Positions 1-8,386 of a stretch of 64,000 nt of DNA are shown here, in pieces. Position numbers and translations under genes: made by a program. Source of the stretch: Streptomyces triculaminicus (GTDB lineage Bacteria; Actinomycetota; Actinomycetes; Streptomycetales; Streptomycetaceae); the NCBI RefSeq assembly GCF_017349075.1, contig NZ_JAFMOF010000003.1, positions 310,001 to 374,000 of the forward strand, written 5' to 3'. Numbering within the stretch: position 1 is the stretch's first letter; each line of letters opens with the position of its first letter. Under the pieces are notes generated by a model. That model was not told the origin of the DNA, searched no databases, and saw only the letters and a program-made list of their open reading frames with translations.

Positions 1-1
1 C

Positions 2-661
2 TACGACAAGGAGCTGCTCGCCCAGGGCCTGGGCAACACGGTGTGCGGCGTACTCGGCGCCCTGCCGATGACGGCCGTCATCGTCCGCAGCGCCGCCAAC
101 GTCCAGGCCGGCGCGAGGACCCCGCTCTCCCGGGTGCTGCACGGCGCGTGGCTGCTGCTGTTCGCGGTGCTGCTCCCCGCGGCCATCGGCGTCATCCCGC
201 TCGCCGCGCTGGCGGGCGTGCTGGTGCACGCCGGCTGCAAGCTGGTGCCGGTGAAGGAGATCGGCCCACTGTGGCGCGACCACCGGGGCGAGGCGGTGAT
301 CCTCGCGGTCACGGCCGTCGCCATCGTCACGACCAGCATGTTCGAGGGCGTGGTGCTCGGACTCCTGCTGGCGGTGGTGAAGTCGGCATGGGAGACCTCC
401 AAGATCCATGTGGAGGTCCGTGAGGACGACGGCCGGATGACGGTGGTCCTCACCGGCAACGCCACGTTCCTGCGGCTGCCCCGCATCCTGGAGACCCTGG
501 AGGCGCTCCCGCAGGACCGGCCCATCGAGCTGGACCTGTCCCCCCTGCGCCATGTGGACCACGCGTGCCGCACGGCCCTGGAGGCCTGGGCCGCCCGCCA
601 CAACGACGCGGACACCGAGCCGGTACGGCTGCGGCACGCACGGCTGACCGCCGTGGCCTAG
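2..661 (+). CDS. SulP family anion transporter, C-terminal part
   Basis: This is the 3' part of a gene that begins outside the window; the first full codon is at base 2. The visible 219 residues start in the last transporter helices (hydrophobic stretches around residues 45-70 and 95-120) and end with a STAS-like domain of about 90 residues (from about residue 130). This arrangement is typical of SulP transporters for sulfate, bicarbonate or other anions in the cytoplasmic membrane. The stretch GLGNTVCGVLGALPMT is a typical SulP core motif. Some actinobacterial members carry a fused carbonic anhydrase after the STAS domain; here the protein stops right after STAS. The substrate cannot be told from this fragment. 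Confidence 0.85.
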   Translation, partial: YDKELLAQGLGNTVCGVLGALPMTAVIVRSAANVQAGARTPLSRVLHGAWLLLFAVLLPAAIGVIPLAALAGVLVHAGCKLVPVKEIGPLWRDHRGEAVILAVTAVAIVTTSMFEGVVLGLLLAVVKSAWETSKIHVEVREDDGRMTVVLTGNATFLRLPRILETLEALPQDRPIELDLSPLRHVDHACRTALEAWAARHNDADTEPVRLRHARLTAVA

Positions 662-723
662 CCCGGCTCGGCCGACCCGGCCCGCCGACGACGGCCGTAC
701 CCGGCACCCCAGGTGCGGCCGCC

Positions 724-748
724 GCGCCCGCCGGCCCGGCCGGCGGGC
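724..748. terminator. Hairpin between convergent genes
   Basis: A perfect 12-bp stem around a single central base lies between the transporter gene and the convergent hypothetical gene. It is entirely G and C and has no T run, as usual for Streptomyces terminators, and could serve both genes. Confidence 0.5.
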
Positions 749-768
749 GGTGGGCGGTCAGTGAGCGG

Positions 769-1272
769 TCAGTGGGCGCGCTCGCCCCGGTTGAGGACCA
801 TGACCACCACGGACCCCACGATCACCAGCCGTTCCGTCAGCGCGTCGAGCTGCCGGCGCTGCTCCGGCGGCAGGTGCCAGTCCTCCCACCACGCGGCCTC
901 CTGCTGCGAACAGGGGCCCGACCACTCCTCCTCCCACGCCCGTCCCAGCTGGACGGAGAGGGGGATCACCGAGCGGGCCAGGCCGCCGTAGGCGCCGAGC
1001 ACCGCGAGCATGGGGCTGCCCGGCAGCCAGTCCCGCCAGGTCGCCAGCAGCTCGTCGGCGAGGCGGGCCACGTCCTCCAGCCACAGCACGTGCTGGGACA
1101 CCCAGCCCTGGGCCTGGGGGCATGCGGGCATGCCCGGCAGCAGGCGCTGTTCCAGCTGCTCACGACGGGTGAGGAACTCCCGTGCGAGGCCCAGCTCGTA
1201 GTCGGAAGGAACCCAGGAACCCTCGGTCAGGGCGATGGCGGCGGCCTCGACCGCATCGACAGCTTGGCTCAT
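769..1272 (-). CDS. Hypothetical protein, 167 aa
   Basis: I do not recognise this family. The protein is soluble, acidic and rich in tryptophan (about eight Trp), with mostly helical-looking sequence and no signal peptide or clear membrane segment. The start codon is ATG at 1272 with a GGCGGG stretch just upstream as a weak ribosome binding site. Codon use is typical Streptomyces. It is convergent with the SulP gene and lies downstream of dasR on the same strand, separated by about 155 bases, so it may be expressed on its own. Confidence 0.6.
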   Translation of the reverse strand: MSQAVDAVEAAAIALTEGSWVPSDYELGLAREFLTRREQLEQRLLPGMPACPQAQGWVSQHVLWLEDVARLADELLATWRDWLPGSPMLAVLGAYGGLARSVIPLSVQLGRAWEEEWSGPCSQQEAAWWEDWHLPPEQRRQLDALTERLVIVGSVVVMVLNRGERAH

Positions 1273-1427
1273 CCCGCCACCGTACGTGACCCCTGGTCAG
1301 CGGGGTTGCCAAGGCCCCCGATCCGCCGGACGCGAGCGCCTCGGTCCGTGTGCCGCCTCAGCCTGGCGACACTGCGCTGTCCCGGGGGCAACCCCCGGAC
1401 CCCCGGCCGGGCCCGGCTCCGGCCGCC

Positions 1428-2192
1428 TCAGTCCGTGGGCCGCCTCAGCCTCGCGACGAACTTGTACCGGTCGCCCCGGTAGACCGAGCGCACCCATTCC
1501 ACCGGCTTGCCCTCCGCGTCCAGCGAGTGGCGCGAGAGCATCAGCATCGGCAGGCCGACGTCCGTGCCCAGCAGGCCCGCCTCGCGGGGGGTGGCCAGGG
1601 AGGTCTCGATCGTCTCCTCCGCCTCGGCCAGATGGACGTCGTAGACCTCCGCCAGGGCGGTGTAGAGCGAGGTGTGCTTCGCCAGGCTCCGGCGCAGCGC
1701 CGGGAAGCGCTTCGCCGACAGGTGGGTGGTCTCGATCGCCATCGGCTCGCCGCTGGCCAGCCGCAGCCGCTCGATGCGCAGCACCCGCCCGCCCGTGGCG
1801 ATGTCGAGGAGCCCGGCGAGCCGGTCGTCGGCGGTGACGTAGCCGATGTCCAGCAGCTGGGAGGTGGGCTCGAGGCCCTGGGCCCGCATGTCCTCCGTAT
1901 AGGAGGTCAGTTGCAGCGCCTGGGAGACCTTGGGCTTCGCGACGAACGTCCCCTTGCCCTGGATGCGTTCCAGGCGGCCCTCGACGACCAGCTCCTGCAG
2001 CGCCTGGCGCACGGTGGTGCGCGAGGTGTCGAACTCGGCCGCCAGCGTCCGCTCCGGCGGCACCGGAGTGCCCGGAGGCATGGTTTCGGTCATTTCCAGC
2101 AAGTGCCGTTTGAGCCGGTAATACTTGGGCACCCGCGCGGTCCGCGTGCCGCCCGCGGCCGCGCCGCTCTCCGTACCGCCCTCGGTCGCCAT
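1428..2192 (-). CDS. dasR: GntR/HutC-family regulator DasR
   Basis: DasR is the global repressor of N-acetylglucosamine and chitin use, and it also affects development and antibiotic synthesis in Streptomyces. Glucosamine-6-phosphate and related sugar phosphates release it from dre operators. The N-terminal 80 residues form a winged helix-turn-helix (PPERTLAAEFDTSRTTVRQA), followed by a UTRA effector domain. I chose ATG at 2192, which gives 254 residues and places 16 residues before the conserved RTARVPKYYRLK, as I recall for S. coelicolor DasR. A GTG at 2231 with a GGAGGA site four bases away is a real alternative and would add 13 residues. It is divergent from dasA. Confidence 0.95.
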   Translation of the reverse strand: MATEGGTESGAAAGGTRTARVPKYYRLKRHLLEMTETMPPGTPVPPERTLAAEFDTSRTTVRQALQELVVEGRLERIQGKGTFVAKPKVSQALQLTSYTEDMRAQGLEPTSQLLDIGYVTADDRLAGLLDIATGGRVLRIERLRLASGEPMAIETTHLSAKRFPALRRSLAKHTSLYTALAEVYDVHLAEAEETIETSLATPREAGLLGTDVGLPMLMLSRHSLDAEGKPVEWVRSVYRGDRYKFVARLRRPTD

Positions 2193-2364
2193 GGCGTGCC
2201 TTCCCGACTCCGATGATCCTGCTGCCGTCACCGGCTCCTCCGTCTATAGCGGTCACATGGTGGCACGGGCCGAGCCCGAGGAGCCCGGAGAAGCCCAGGT
2301 CGACCTCGAGGTGTCGGTCCGGTAACGGAGCCGACAGCGACTCTTATACACCCTTGACACCCCA

Positions 2365-2404
2365 AAAGGTCTAGGCCAAGCTGCGGGCACTGGTCTAAAC
2401 CATT
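2365..2404. promoter_or_regulatory. Two dre-like DasR operators in front of dasA
   Basis: ACTGGTCTAAACCATT at 2389-2404 matches the known dre consensus ACTGGTCTAGACCACT closely. A weaker second copy, with core AGGTCTAGGCCA, lies at 2365-2380. A TTGACA hexamer at 2354-2359 just upstream could be the -35 box of the dasA promoter, which would place the operators where RNA polymerase binds. The sites are inside the dasR-dasA intergenic region, so DasR may also control its own gene. Confidence 0.85.
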
Positions 2405-2436
2405 AAAGACCACATTCGGTCCTTGAGGAGAGTGCT

Positions 2437-3708
2437 GTGAAGCGAGGGCTCATAGCGGCGACGGGTGTCGCGGCCATGTTGGTGAGTGTTGCTGCCTGTG
2501 GGTCCAGCGACGGTGACAAGGAGACCGATGCCGGCGGTTCCCAGGGCAAGACCCTGACCGTCTGGTTCATGGATGGCTCGAATCCGCCTGGTTGGACGAA
2601 GGCCGTCCAGGCCGAGTTCGAACAGAAGACCGGGGCCAAGCTGGACATCAAGATCCAGAAGTGGGACGGCATCCAGCAGAAGCTGACCACCGCCCTCTCC
2701 GAGTCCAGCCCGCCGGACGTCGTCGAGATCGGCAACACCCAGACCCCCTCCTACGCCGAGACCGGCGGCCTCGCGGAACTCGGCGACCTGAAGAAGGAGA
2801 TCGGCGGGGACTGGACCGAGTCCCTCAACAAGCCCTCCGTCTTCGAGGGCAAGCAGTACGCCGCCCCCTGGTGGGCGGCCAACCGCGTCGTCATCTACAA
2901 CAAGAAGGTCTGGACGGACGCGGGCATCAAGGACACGCCCAAGACCCGGGACGAGTTCTTCAAGGACCTCGAGGCCATCGACAAGAAGGGCGACGCCGAG
3001 CCCCTCTACCTGCCCGGCCAGAACTGGTACTTCTTCGACGGCCTGACCATCGGCACGGGCGCCGACCTGGTGAAGAAGGACGGCAAGAAGTGGGTGTCCA
3101 ACCTGGCCGACCCCAAGGTCGCCAAGGCCATGGAGCTCTACAAGAAGTACCAGTCCTTCTCCAAGGCCCCCAAGGACAAGGACGAGGCCACCCCGCAGCA
3201 GGCCGACGTCTTCGCCAAGGGCAAGACCGGCGCGTTCATCGGCATGGGCTGGGAGGCCCAGACCGCGATCAAGGCCAACCCGGAGATCGAGAAGGAGATC
3301 GGCTACTTCACCATCCCCGGTGAGACCGCCGGCAAGCCCGAGGGCGTCTTCCTCGGCGGCTCCAACCTCGCCGTCGCCGAGGGCAGCAAGAAGAAGGCCC
3401 TCGCCAAGGAGTTCCTGAAGATCGCGCTGTCCGACAAGAACGAGGGTGCGCTGGCCAAGGAGGTCGGCTCCCTTCCCAACAAGGACGCACTGCTGCCCAA
3501 TGTGAAGGGCAACGCCGTCGCCGAGGCCGCCGCGCCCGCCGCCAAGAGCGGCGGCACCACGCCGCTGATCCCCGAATGGGCCAGCGTGGAGAACGCGCCC
3601 AACCCGGTCAAGGCCTATATGACGGCCGTCCTGAACGGCAAGTCCCCCGAGGAAGCCGCCAAGCAGGTCGAGGCCGACATGAACAAGCGCCTCAGCCAGA
3701 AGCAGTGA
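2437..3708 (+). CDS. dasA: Chitobiose/GlcNAc ABC transporter binding lipoprotein DasA
   Basis: DasA is the extracellular binding protein that delivers N,N'-diacetylchitobiose to the DasBC permease. The 423-residue protein starts with a lipoprotein signal and lipobox (VSVAACGS, Cys at about residue 21) and continues as a cluster-B type extracellular solute-binding protein family 1 domain. The GTG start at 2437 is preceded by GAGGAG six bases upstream. The dre operators directly upstream show DasR control. It heads the dasABC operon, with a 93-base gap to dasB that would allow a separate transcript ratio for the binding protein. Confidence 0.95.
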   Translation: MKRGLIAATGVAAMLVSVAACGSSDGDKETDAGGSQGKTLTVWFMDGSNPPGWTKAVQAEFEQKTGAKLDIKIQKWDGIQQKLTTALSESSPPDVVEIGNTQTPSYAETGGLAELGDLKKEIGGDWTESLNKPSVFEGKQYAAPWWAANRVVIYNKKVWTDAGIKDTPKTRDEFFKDLEAIDKKGDAEPLYLPGQNWYFFDGLTIGTGADLVKKDGKKWVSNLADPKVAKAMELYKKYQSFSKAPKDKDEATPQQADVFAKGKTGAFIGMGWEAQTAIKANPEIEKEIGYFTIPGETAGKPEGVFLGGSNLAVAEGSKKKALAKEFLKIALSDKNEGALAKEVGSLPNKDALLPNVKGNAVAEAAAPAAKSGGTTPLIPEWASVENAPNPVKAYMTAVLNGKSPEEAAKQVEADMNKRLSQKQ

Positions 3709-3801
3709 CCCGCCGCCTTCCGTACGGGGCGGCCGACCGCGCCGGCCCGTACGGAAGCGCGCAGACGTAACACGGTTCGACAGGGGAGAAGGCGGACGAC
3801 G

Positions 3802-4782
3802 ATGTCAGCGCAGATCGAAGAGGCGACGGCCGCCCCGCCGGCGCCGAAGGCCGGCAAGGGGGGCGCCCCGCCGGCGCGCCCGGGCGGCGTCCGGGCCGGA
3901 CGCGTCGTCCCGTACCTGCTGATCCTCCCCGCCGCCGCCCTCACCGTGCTACTGCTCGGCTGGACGATGGTGAAGAACGGCCTGCTGTCGTTCCAGAACC
4001 TCAACCGGCGCCAGCTCATCCGGCACGTCACCGAGTGGACCGGCGTCGACAACTACCGCGAGGCCCTGGGCAGCGCGGAGTTCTGGGGCGTCACCGGCCG
4101 GTCCGTCGTCTTCACCGCCGCCAACGTCGTCCTGATCATGGTGCTGGGCTGCCTCATCGGCCTGCTGCTCGCCCGCCTCGGTACGAAGACGCGCCTGCTG
4201 CTCTCGCTCGGGCTCGTCCTCGCCTGGGCGATGCCCGTCGTCGCCGCGACCACCGTCTTCCAGTGGCTGTTCGACCAGCGCTACGGCATCGTCAACTACC
4301 TGCTCGACCAGGCCGGCTGGCACTCCATGGCCGGCTACAACTGGACCGGCGACCAGCTGTCGACGTTCTTCGTCATCACCGTGCTGATCGTCTGGCAGTC
4401 GATCCCCTTCGTGGCGATCAACCTCTACGCGGCCACGACCACGATCCCCACGGAGCTGTACGAGGCGGCGTCCCTGGACGGCGCGGGCGCCTGGAAGCAG
4501 TTCACCTCGGTGACCTTCCCCTTCCTCAAGCCCTTCTTCCTCGCCACCACCTTCCTCGAGGTCATCTGGGTCTTCAAGGCCTTCACCCAGGTCTTCGCGA
4601 TCAACGAGGGCGGCCCCGACCGGCTCACCGAGACGCTGCCCGTCTACGCCTTCACCGAGGGCATCGGCAGCCAGCACTTCGGCATGGGCGCCGCGGTCTC
4701 CATCCTGACCATCGTGATGCTGCTGGCCCTGACCGCCTACTACCTGCGCCTGGTGCTCAAGCAAGAGGAGGACGAGCTGTGA
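3802..4782 (+). CDS. dasB: Chitobiose ABC transporter permease DasB
   Basis: This is one of the two inner-membrane permease subunits of the chitobiose importer. The 326-residue protein has a proline- and alanine-rich cytoplasmic N-terminus of about 35 residues, then six membrane segments. The EAA loop that contacts the ATPase is visible near residue 225 (EAASLDGAGAWKQFTSVTFP). No ATP-binding gene is present in the das cluster; in S. coelicolor the shared ATPase MsiK supplies this role, so the same is likely here. The stop codon overlaps the dasC start by four bases, suggesting translational coupling. Confidence 0.93.
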   Translation: MSAQIEEATAAPPAPKAGKGGAPPARPGGVRAGRVVPYLLILPAAALTVLLLGWTMVKNGLLSFQNLNRRQLIRHVTEWTGVDNYREALGSAEFWGVTGRSVVFTAANVVLIMVLGCLIGLLLARLGTKTRLLLSLGLVLAWAMPVVAATTVFQWLFDQRYGIVNYLLDQAGWHSMAGYNWTGDQLSTFFVITVLIVWQSIPFVAINLYAATTTIPTELYEAASLDGAGAWKQFTSVTFPFLKPFFLATTFLEVIWVFKAFTQVFAINEGGPDRLTETLPVYAFTEGIGSQHFGMGAAVSILTIVMLLALTAYYLRLVLKQEEDEL

Positions 4783-5639
4783 GCCGCACGGTTCCCCACC
4801 GCCGGACGGGCTCCGGCTCGCCGCTCGGCCGTCTCTGGCCGCAGGCGACGGCGGTCGTCCTCTTCGTGGTCTTCGCGTTCCCCGTCTACTGGATGTTCGC
4901 CACGGCCCTCAAGCCCACCCCGGACATCGTCAGCGAGACCCCGGTCTGGTTCCCCACCAGCCCCACCTTCGACCACATCACCAAGGCGGTGGACGCCGAC
5001 GGCTTCTGGACGTTCGTCGGCAACTCCCTCACCGTCACCCTGATCGCCGTCGGGCTCTCGCTCGTCATCGCGCTGCTCGCGTCGTTCGCCGTCGCCCGCA
5101 TGCGCTTCAAGGGCCGCAAGAGCTTCATCCTCGTGATGATGATGGCCCAGATGGCGCCCTGGGAGGTCATGACCATCGCCTACTACATGATCGTGCGCGA
5201 CGCGGACATGCTCAACGGCCTGCCGCCCCTCATCGCCATCTACACGGTCATGGTGCTGCCCTTCACCGTCCTGACGCTGCGCGGCTACGTCGCCGCCGTG
5301 CCCAAGGAGCTGGAGGAGTCCGCGATGGTCGACGGCTGCACCCGCACCCAGGCCTTCCTCAAGGTGATCTTCCCGCTGCTCGCGCCGGGCCTGATGGCCA
5401 CATCGCTGTTCGGATTCATCACCGTATGGAATGAATTCCCCATGGTCCTGATCCTCAACAAGGACCCCGGCTCCCAGACTCTTCCCCTGTGGCTCACCGG
5501 CTTCCGCACCACCTTCGGCGACGACTGGGGCGCCACCATGGCCGCCTCCTCCCTCTTCGCCGTGCCCATCCTCATCCTCTTCGTCATCCTCCAGCGCAAG
5601 GCCGTGGGCGGTCTTACGTCCGGCGCAGTGAAGGGCTAG
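4779..5639 (+). CDS. dasC: Chitobiose ABC transporter permease DasC
   Basis: This is the second permease subunit, of the CUT1 MalG type. I chose the GTG at 4779, overlapping the dasB stop in a GTGA, which gives 286 residues; the frame is open far upstream but that part lies inside dasB. Six membrane helices are predicted, with the EAA loop EESAMVDGCTRTQAFLKVIF around residue 190. It forms the channel with DasB in the cytoplasmic membrane. Only ten bases separate it from dasD, so the hexosaminidase is probably co-transcribed. Confidence 0.93.
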   Translation: MSRTVPHRRTGSGSPLGRLWPQATAVVLFVVFAFPVYWMFATALKPTPDIVSETPVWFPTSPTFDHITKAVDADGFWTFVGNSLTVTLIAVGLSLVIALLASFAVARMRFKGRKSFILVMMMAQMAPWEVMTIAYYMIVRDADMLNGLPPLIAIYTVMVLPFTVLTLRGYVAAVPKELEESAMVDGCTRTQAFLKVIFPLLAPGLMATSLFGFITVWNEFPMVLILNKDPGSQTLPLWLTGFRTTFGDDWGATMAASSLFAVPILILFVILQRKAVGGLTSGAVKG

Positions 5640-5649
5640 CCCTACCGAC

Positions 5650-7152
5650 ATGACGACGCTGACCCCGCAGGGCACGCTCACCCGCGACGCCCTCACCGTC
5701 CTCCAGCCCGGCTTCACGGGCACCACCGCCCCCGACTGGCTGCTGCGCCGGCTCGGCGAAGGGCTCTCCTCCGTCGGCCTGTTCGGCCGCAACGTCGCCT
5801 CCCCCGAGCAGCTCGCCGCCCTCACCGCCCAGCTGCGGGCCGAGCGCGACGACGTCCTCGTCGCCATCGACGAGGAGGGCGGCGACGTCACCCGCCTGGA
5901 GGTGCGCACGGGCTCCTCCTTCCCCGGCAACCTCGCGCTCGGCGCCGTCGACGACACCGCGCTGACCCGGGACGTCGCCCACGAGCTCGGCCGCCGCCTC
6001 GCCGCCTGCGGCGTCAACCTCAACTGGGCGCCCTCCGCCGACGTCAACTCCGACCCCGACAACCCGGTCATCGGCGTACGGTCCTTCGGCGCCGACCCCG
6101 CTCTGGTCGCCCGGCACACCGCCGCCTACGTCGAGGGCCTGCAGGCCGCCGGGGTCGCCGCCTGCACCAAGCACTTCCCCGGCCACGGCGACACCGCCGT
6201 CGACTCCCACCACGACCTGCCGCGCATCGACGCGGGCCTGGCGACCCTGCGCGAGCGCGAGCTGGTGCCCTTCCGCGCCGCCGTCGCCGCCGGCACCAAG
6301 GCCGTGATGAGCGCCCACATCCTGCTGCCCGCGCTCGACCCCGCCCTGCCCGCCACCCTCAGCCCGGCCGCCCTGCACGGCCTGCTGCGCGCGCCCGTCG
6401 CCGACGGCGGCCTCGGCTTCGACGGCCTCGTCGTCACCGACGGCATGGAGATGCGGGCGATCTCCGCCACGTACGGCATCGAACGCGGCAGCGTCATGGC
6501 GATCGCGGCGGGCGCCGACGCCATCTGCGTCGGCGGCGGCCTGGCGGACGAGGACACCGTGCTCCGGCTGCGCGACGCGCTGGCCGGCGCCGTGCGCTCC
6601 GGCGAACTGCCCGAGGAGCGGCTCGCCGACGCCGCCGCGCGGGTACGGGCCCTGGCGCGCTGGACCTCGGGGGCGGGCGGTGACGAGGAGGGGACCTCGC
6701 CCGCCCCGGAGATCGGCCTGGTCGCGGCGCGCCGAGCGCTGCGGGTGACCGCCCCGGCCGGACACGAGCCGCTGACCGGCCCCGCCTACGTCGCCGCGTT
6801 CACCCCGCTGGCGAACTTCGCGGTGGGCGACGAGACGCCCTGGGGTGTCGGCGCCGAGCTGGGCCGGCTGCTGCCGGGCACCGAGACCCGCGCGTACGGC
6901 CAGGAGACGGCCGGCGCCGAGGAGGTGCTCGCGGACGCCGGAGAGCGGCGGATCGTCGCCGTCGTCCGCGACGTCCACCGCCACCCGTGGATGGCGAGGG
7001 CCCTGGGTTCCCTGGTCGCCGCGCGCCCCGGCACGATCGTCGTCGAGATGGGCCTGAACCAGGCCCCGCCGTCCGGTGCCCTGCACATCGCCACCCATGG
7101 AGCGGCCCGCGTGTGCGGCGTCGCCGCCGCGGAGGTCATCGCGGGACGCTGA
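5650..7152 (+). CDS. dasD: Beta-N-acetylhexosaminidase DasD (GH3, NagZ-like)
   Basis: DasD splits chitobiose and related N-acetylglucosaminides and sits at the end of the das operon. The 500-residue protein begins with a glycoside hydrolase family 3 barrel. The NagZ signature KHFPGHGDTAVDSHHDLP lies around residue 174 and carries the catalytic Asp-His pair of this family. The nucleophile Asp is expected in VVTDGMEMRAI near residue 262. There is no signal peptide, so it acts in the cytoplasm on imported sugar. The last 150 residues form a C-terminal domain also seen in longer GH3 members. The ATG start at 5650 has only a weak ribosome binding site, consistent with coupling to dasC. Confidence 0.92.
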   Translation: MTTLTPQGTLTRDALTVLQPGFTGTTAPDWLLRRLGEGLSSVGLFGRNVASPEQLAALTAQLRAERDDVLVAIDEEGGDVTRLEVRTGSSFPGNLALGAVDDTALTRDVAHELGRRLAACGVNLNWAPSADVNSDPDNPVIGVRSFGADPALVARHTAAYVEGLQAAGVAACTKHFPGHGDTAVDSHHDLPRIDAGLATLRERELVPFRAAVAAGTKAVMSAHILLPALDPALPATLSPAALHGLLRAPVADGGLGFDGLVVTDGMEMRAISATYGIERGSVMAIAAGADAICVGGGLADEDTVLRLRDALAGAVRSGELPEERLADAAARVRALARWTSGAGGDEEGTSPAPEIGLVAARRALRVTAPAGHEPLTGPAYVAAFTPLANFAVGDETPWGVGAELGRLLPGTETRAYGQETAGAEEVLADAGERRIVAVVRDVHRHPWMARALGSLVAARPGTIVVEMGLNQAPPSGALHIATHGAARVCGVAAAEVIAGR

Positions 7153-7159
7153 CCCGAAC

Positions 7160-7195
7160 GCCGGAGGGGGGTCGCGATCGCGACCCCCCTCCGGC
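7160..7195. terminator. Perfect 36-bp palindrome between dasD and nagB
   Basis: The 18-base arm starts GCCGGAGGGGGGTCGCGA and its exact complement follows with no spacer. It lies 8 bases after the dasD stop and 15 bases before the convergent nagB stop, so it is well placed as a bidirectional terminator. A short ATTTC follows on the plus strand. Confidence 0.8.
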
Positions 7196-7210
7196 ATTTC
7201 GAAGCAACGA

Positions 7211-7996
7211 CTACAGGCCCTGCCAGACGGGCTTGTTGGCGTAGGTGTGGCGGAAGTAGCCGGCCAGCTTCAGCTTCGAGGCCGCCGCCTCGTCGACGAC
7301 GACGGTCGCGTGCGGGTGCAGCTGGAGGGCCGAGGCCGGGACCAGGGCGGCGACCGGGCCCTCGACGGTGGCGGCCACGGCGTCGGCCTTGCCCTCGCCG
7401 GTGGCCAGCAGGACCAGGTGGCGGGCCTCGAGGATGGTGCCGATGCCCTGGGTGATGACGTGGTGGGGGACCTGGTCGATGTCGCCGTCGAAGAAGCGCG
7501 CGTTGTCGACGCGGGTCTGCTGGGTCAGCGTCTTGATGCGGGTGCGGGAGGCGAGCGAGGAGCAGGGCTCGTTGAAGCCGATGTGGCCGTCGGTGCCGAT
7601 GCCGAGGATCTGCAGGTCCACGCCGCCGGCCTCGCGCAGGGCGCGGTCGTAGGCCTCGCACGCGGCCTGGACGTCGTCGGCGGTGCCGTCGGGGCCCATG
7701 AAGGCCTCCTCGGTCAGGCCGAGCGGGCGGACGACCTGGCGCAGCACCGTGGAGCGGTAGGACTCGGGGTGGTCGGCGGGCAGGCCGACGTACTCGTCGA
7801 GCTGGCAGATGCGGGCGCGCGAGGGGTCCACGGCGCCGGAGCGGACCTTCGCCTCGAGGGCCTCGTAGATGGGCAGCGGGGTGGAGCCGGTGGCCACGCC
7901 GAGCAGGGCGTCGGGCTTGCGGCTCAGCAGGGCGCCGATTGCCTCCGCGATCAGTTCGCCGCCTGCCTTGGCGTCCGGAACGATGACAATTTCCAC
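7211..7996 (-). CDS. nagB: Glucosamine-6-phosphate deaminase NagB
   Basis: NagB converts glucosamine-6-phosphate to fructose-6-phosphate and ammonia, the step that links the das uptake system to glycolysis and consumes the DasR effector. The 261-residue protein has the NagB/RpiA fold; conserved segments seen are LLGVATGSTPLPIYE, QLDEYVGLP and GTDGHIGFNEP, which carry the catalytic Asp, His and Glu residues. I chose GTG at 7996 because the conserved VEIVIVPDA sequence begins there. A TTG 21 bases upstream is in frame but has no ribosome binding site. A dre-type operator lies 32 bases upstream. Confidence 0.95.
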   Translation of the reverse strand: MEIVIVPDAKAGGELIAEAIGALLSRKPDALLGVATGSTPLPIYEALEAKVRSGAVDPSRARICQLDEYVGLPADHPESYRSTVLRQVVRPLGLTEEAFMGPDGTADDVQAACEAYDRALREAGGVDLQILGIGTDGHIGFNEPCSSLASRTRIKTLTQQTRVDNARFFDGDIDQVPHHVITQGIGTILEARHLVLLATGEGKADAVAATVEGPVAALVPASALQLHPHATVVVDEAAASKLKLAGYFRHTYANKPVWQGL

Positions 7997-8027
7997 GCTG
8001 GGGCCTGCCGATCTCAAGATAAAACTC

Positions 8028-8043
8028 GGTGGTATAGACCAAT
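8028..8043. promoter_or_regulatory. dre-type DasR operator in front of nagB
   Basis: The 16-mer GGTGGTATAGACCAAT has the dre core TGGT-N4-ACCA and differs from the consensus at a few outer and one central position. It is 32 bases upstream of the nagB start. nagB is a known DasR target in Streptomyces. Confidence 0.8.
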
Positions 8044-8077
8044 CTAGCAGAGGTGAGGGGCGCTTCCGGGGCCGGAC

Positions 8078-8123
8078 GAGGGCCGGGTCGGCGGCGGTGC
8101 GAGGGCCGGGTCGGCGGCGGTGC
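8078..8123. repeat. Two exact tandem copies of a 23-bp unit
   Basis: The unit GAGGGCCGGGTCGGCGGCGG plus TGC occurs at 8078-8100 and again at 8101-8123. It lies in the 390-base gap between nagB and the histidine kinase gene, between two dre-like sites. Apart from these the gap holds no coding sequence that I can support. Confidence 0.85.
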
Positions 8124-8298
8124 GGGGGCCGGAACGTACTACGGGCCGCGGCGCCTGGCCGGGACCCTCAACCCGACCGGCACCGCAGCCCGGAGCGACA
8201 TCGGCCGGCTCCGGATGCCGCGGGGTGTGCGGGCCCCGCGGCCGGCGCAGGCCGACCTCGCCCCCTTGTACCGCGGGGGCGAGACTTTGCCATCTCAT

Positions 8299-8314
8299 TG
8301 TGGACTAGACCATT
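8299..8314. promoter_or_regulatory. dre-like site upstream of the histidine kinase gene
   Basis: TGTGGACTAGACCATT contains the core TGGACTAGACCA, one base away from the perfect TGGTCTAGACCA dre core. It lies 73 bases before the kinase start and about 300 bases before the divergent nagB start. It suggests that DasR reaches beyond the das genes here. Confidence 0.6.
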
Positions 8315-8386
8315 CGCCGCTGTCCACGCTCTTCACCCGGCCGGGGAAAATCCCCGCCCACCAAGCCCGCGGGTAGGCTCGGGGCC

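Noticed and set aside
2193..2231. An extended dasR start at GTG 2231 with GGAGGA
   Set aside because: The ATG at 2192 gives the 254-residue length known for DasR. The upstream GTG is kept as an alternative rather than the call.
4740..6119. A 459-codon open frame on the minus strand across dasC and dasD
   Set aside because: It is the antisense shadow of two well-supported genes with high GC at third positions; its amino acids are Arg/Gly/Glu/Val-rich nonsense and no family is recognisable.
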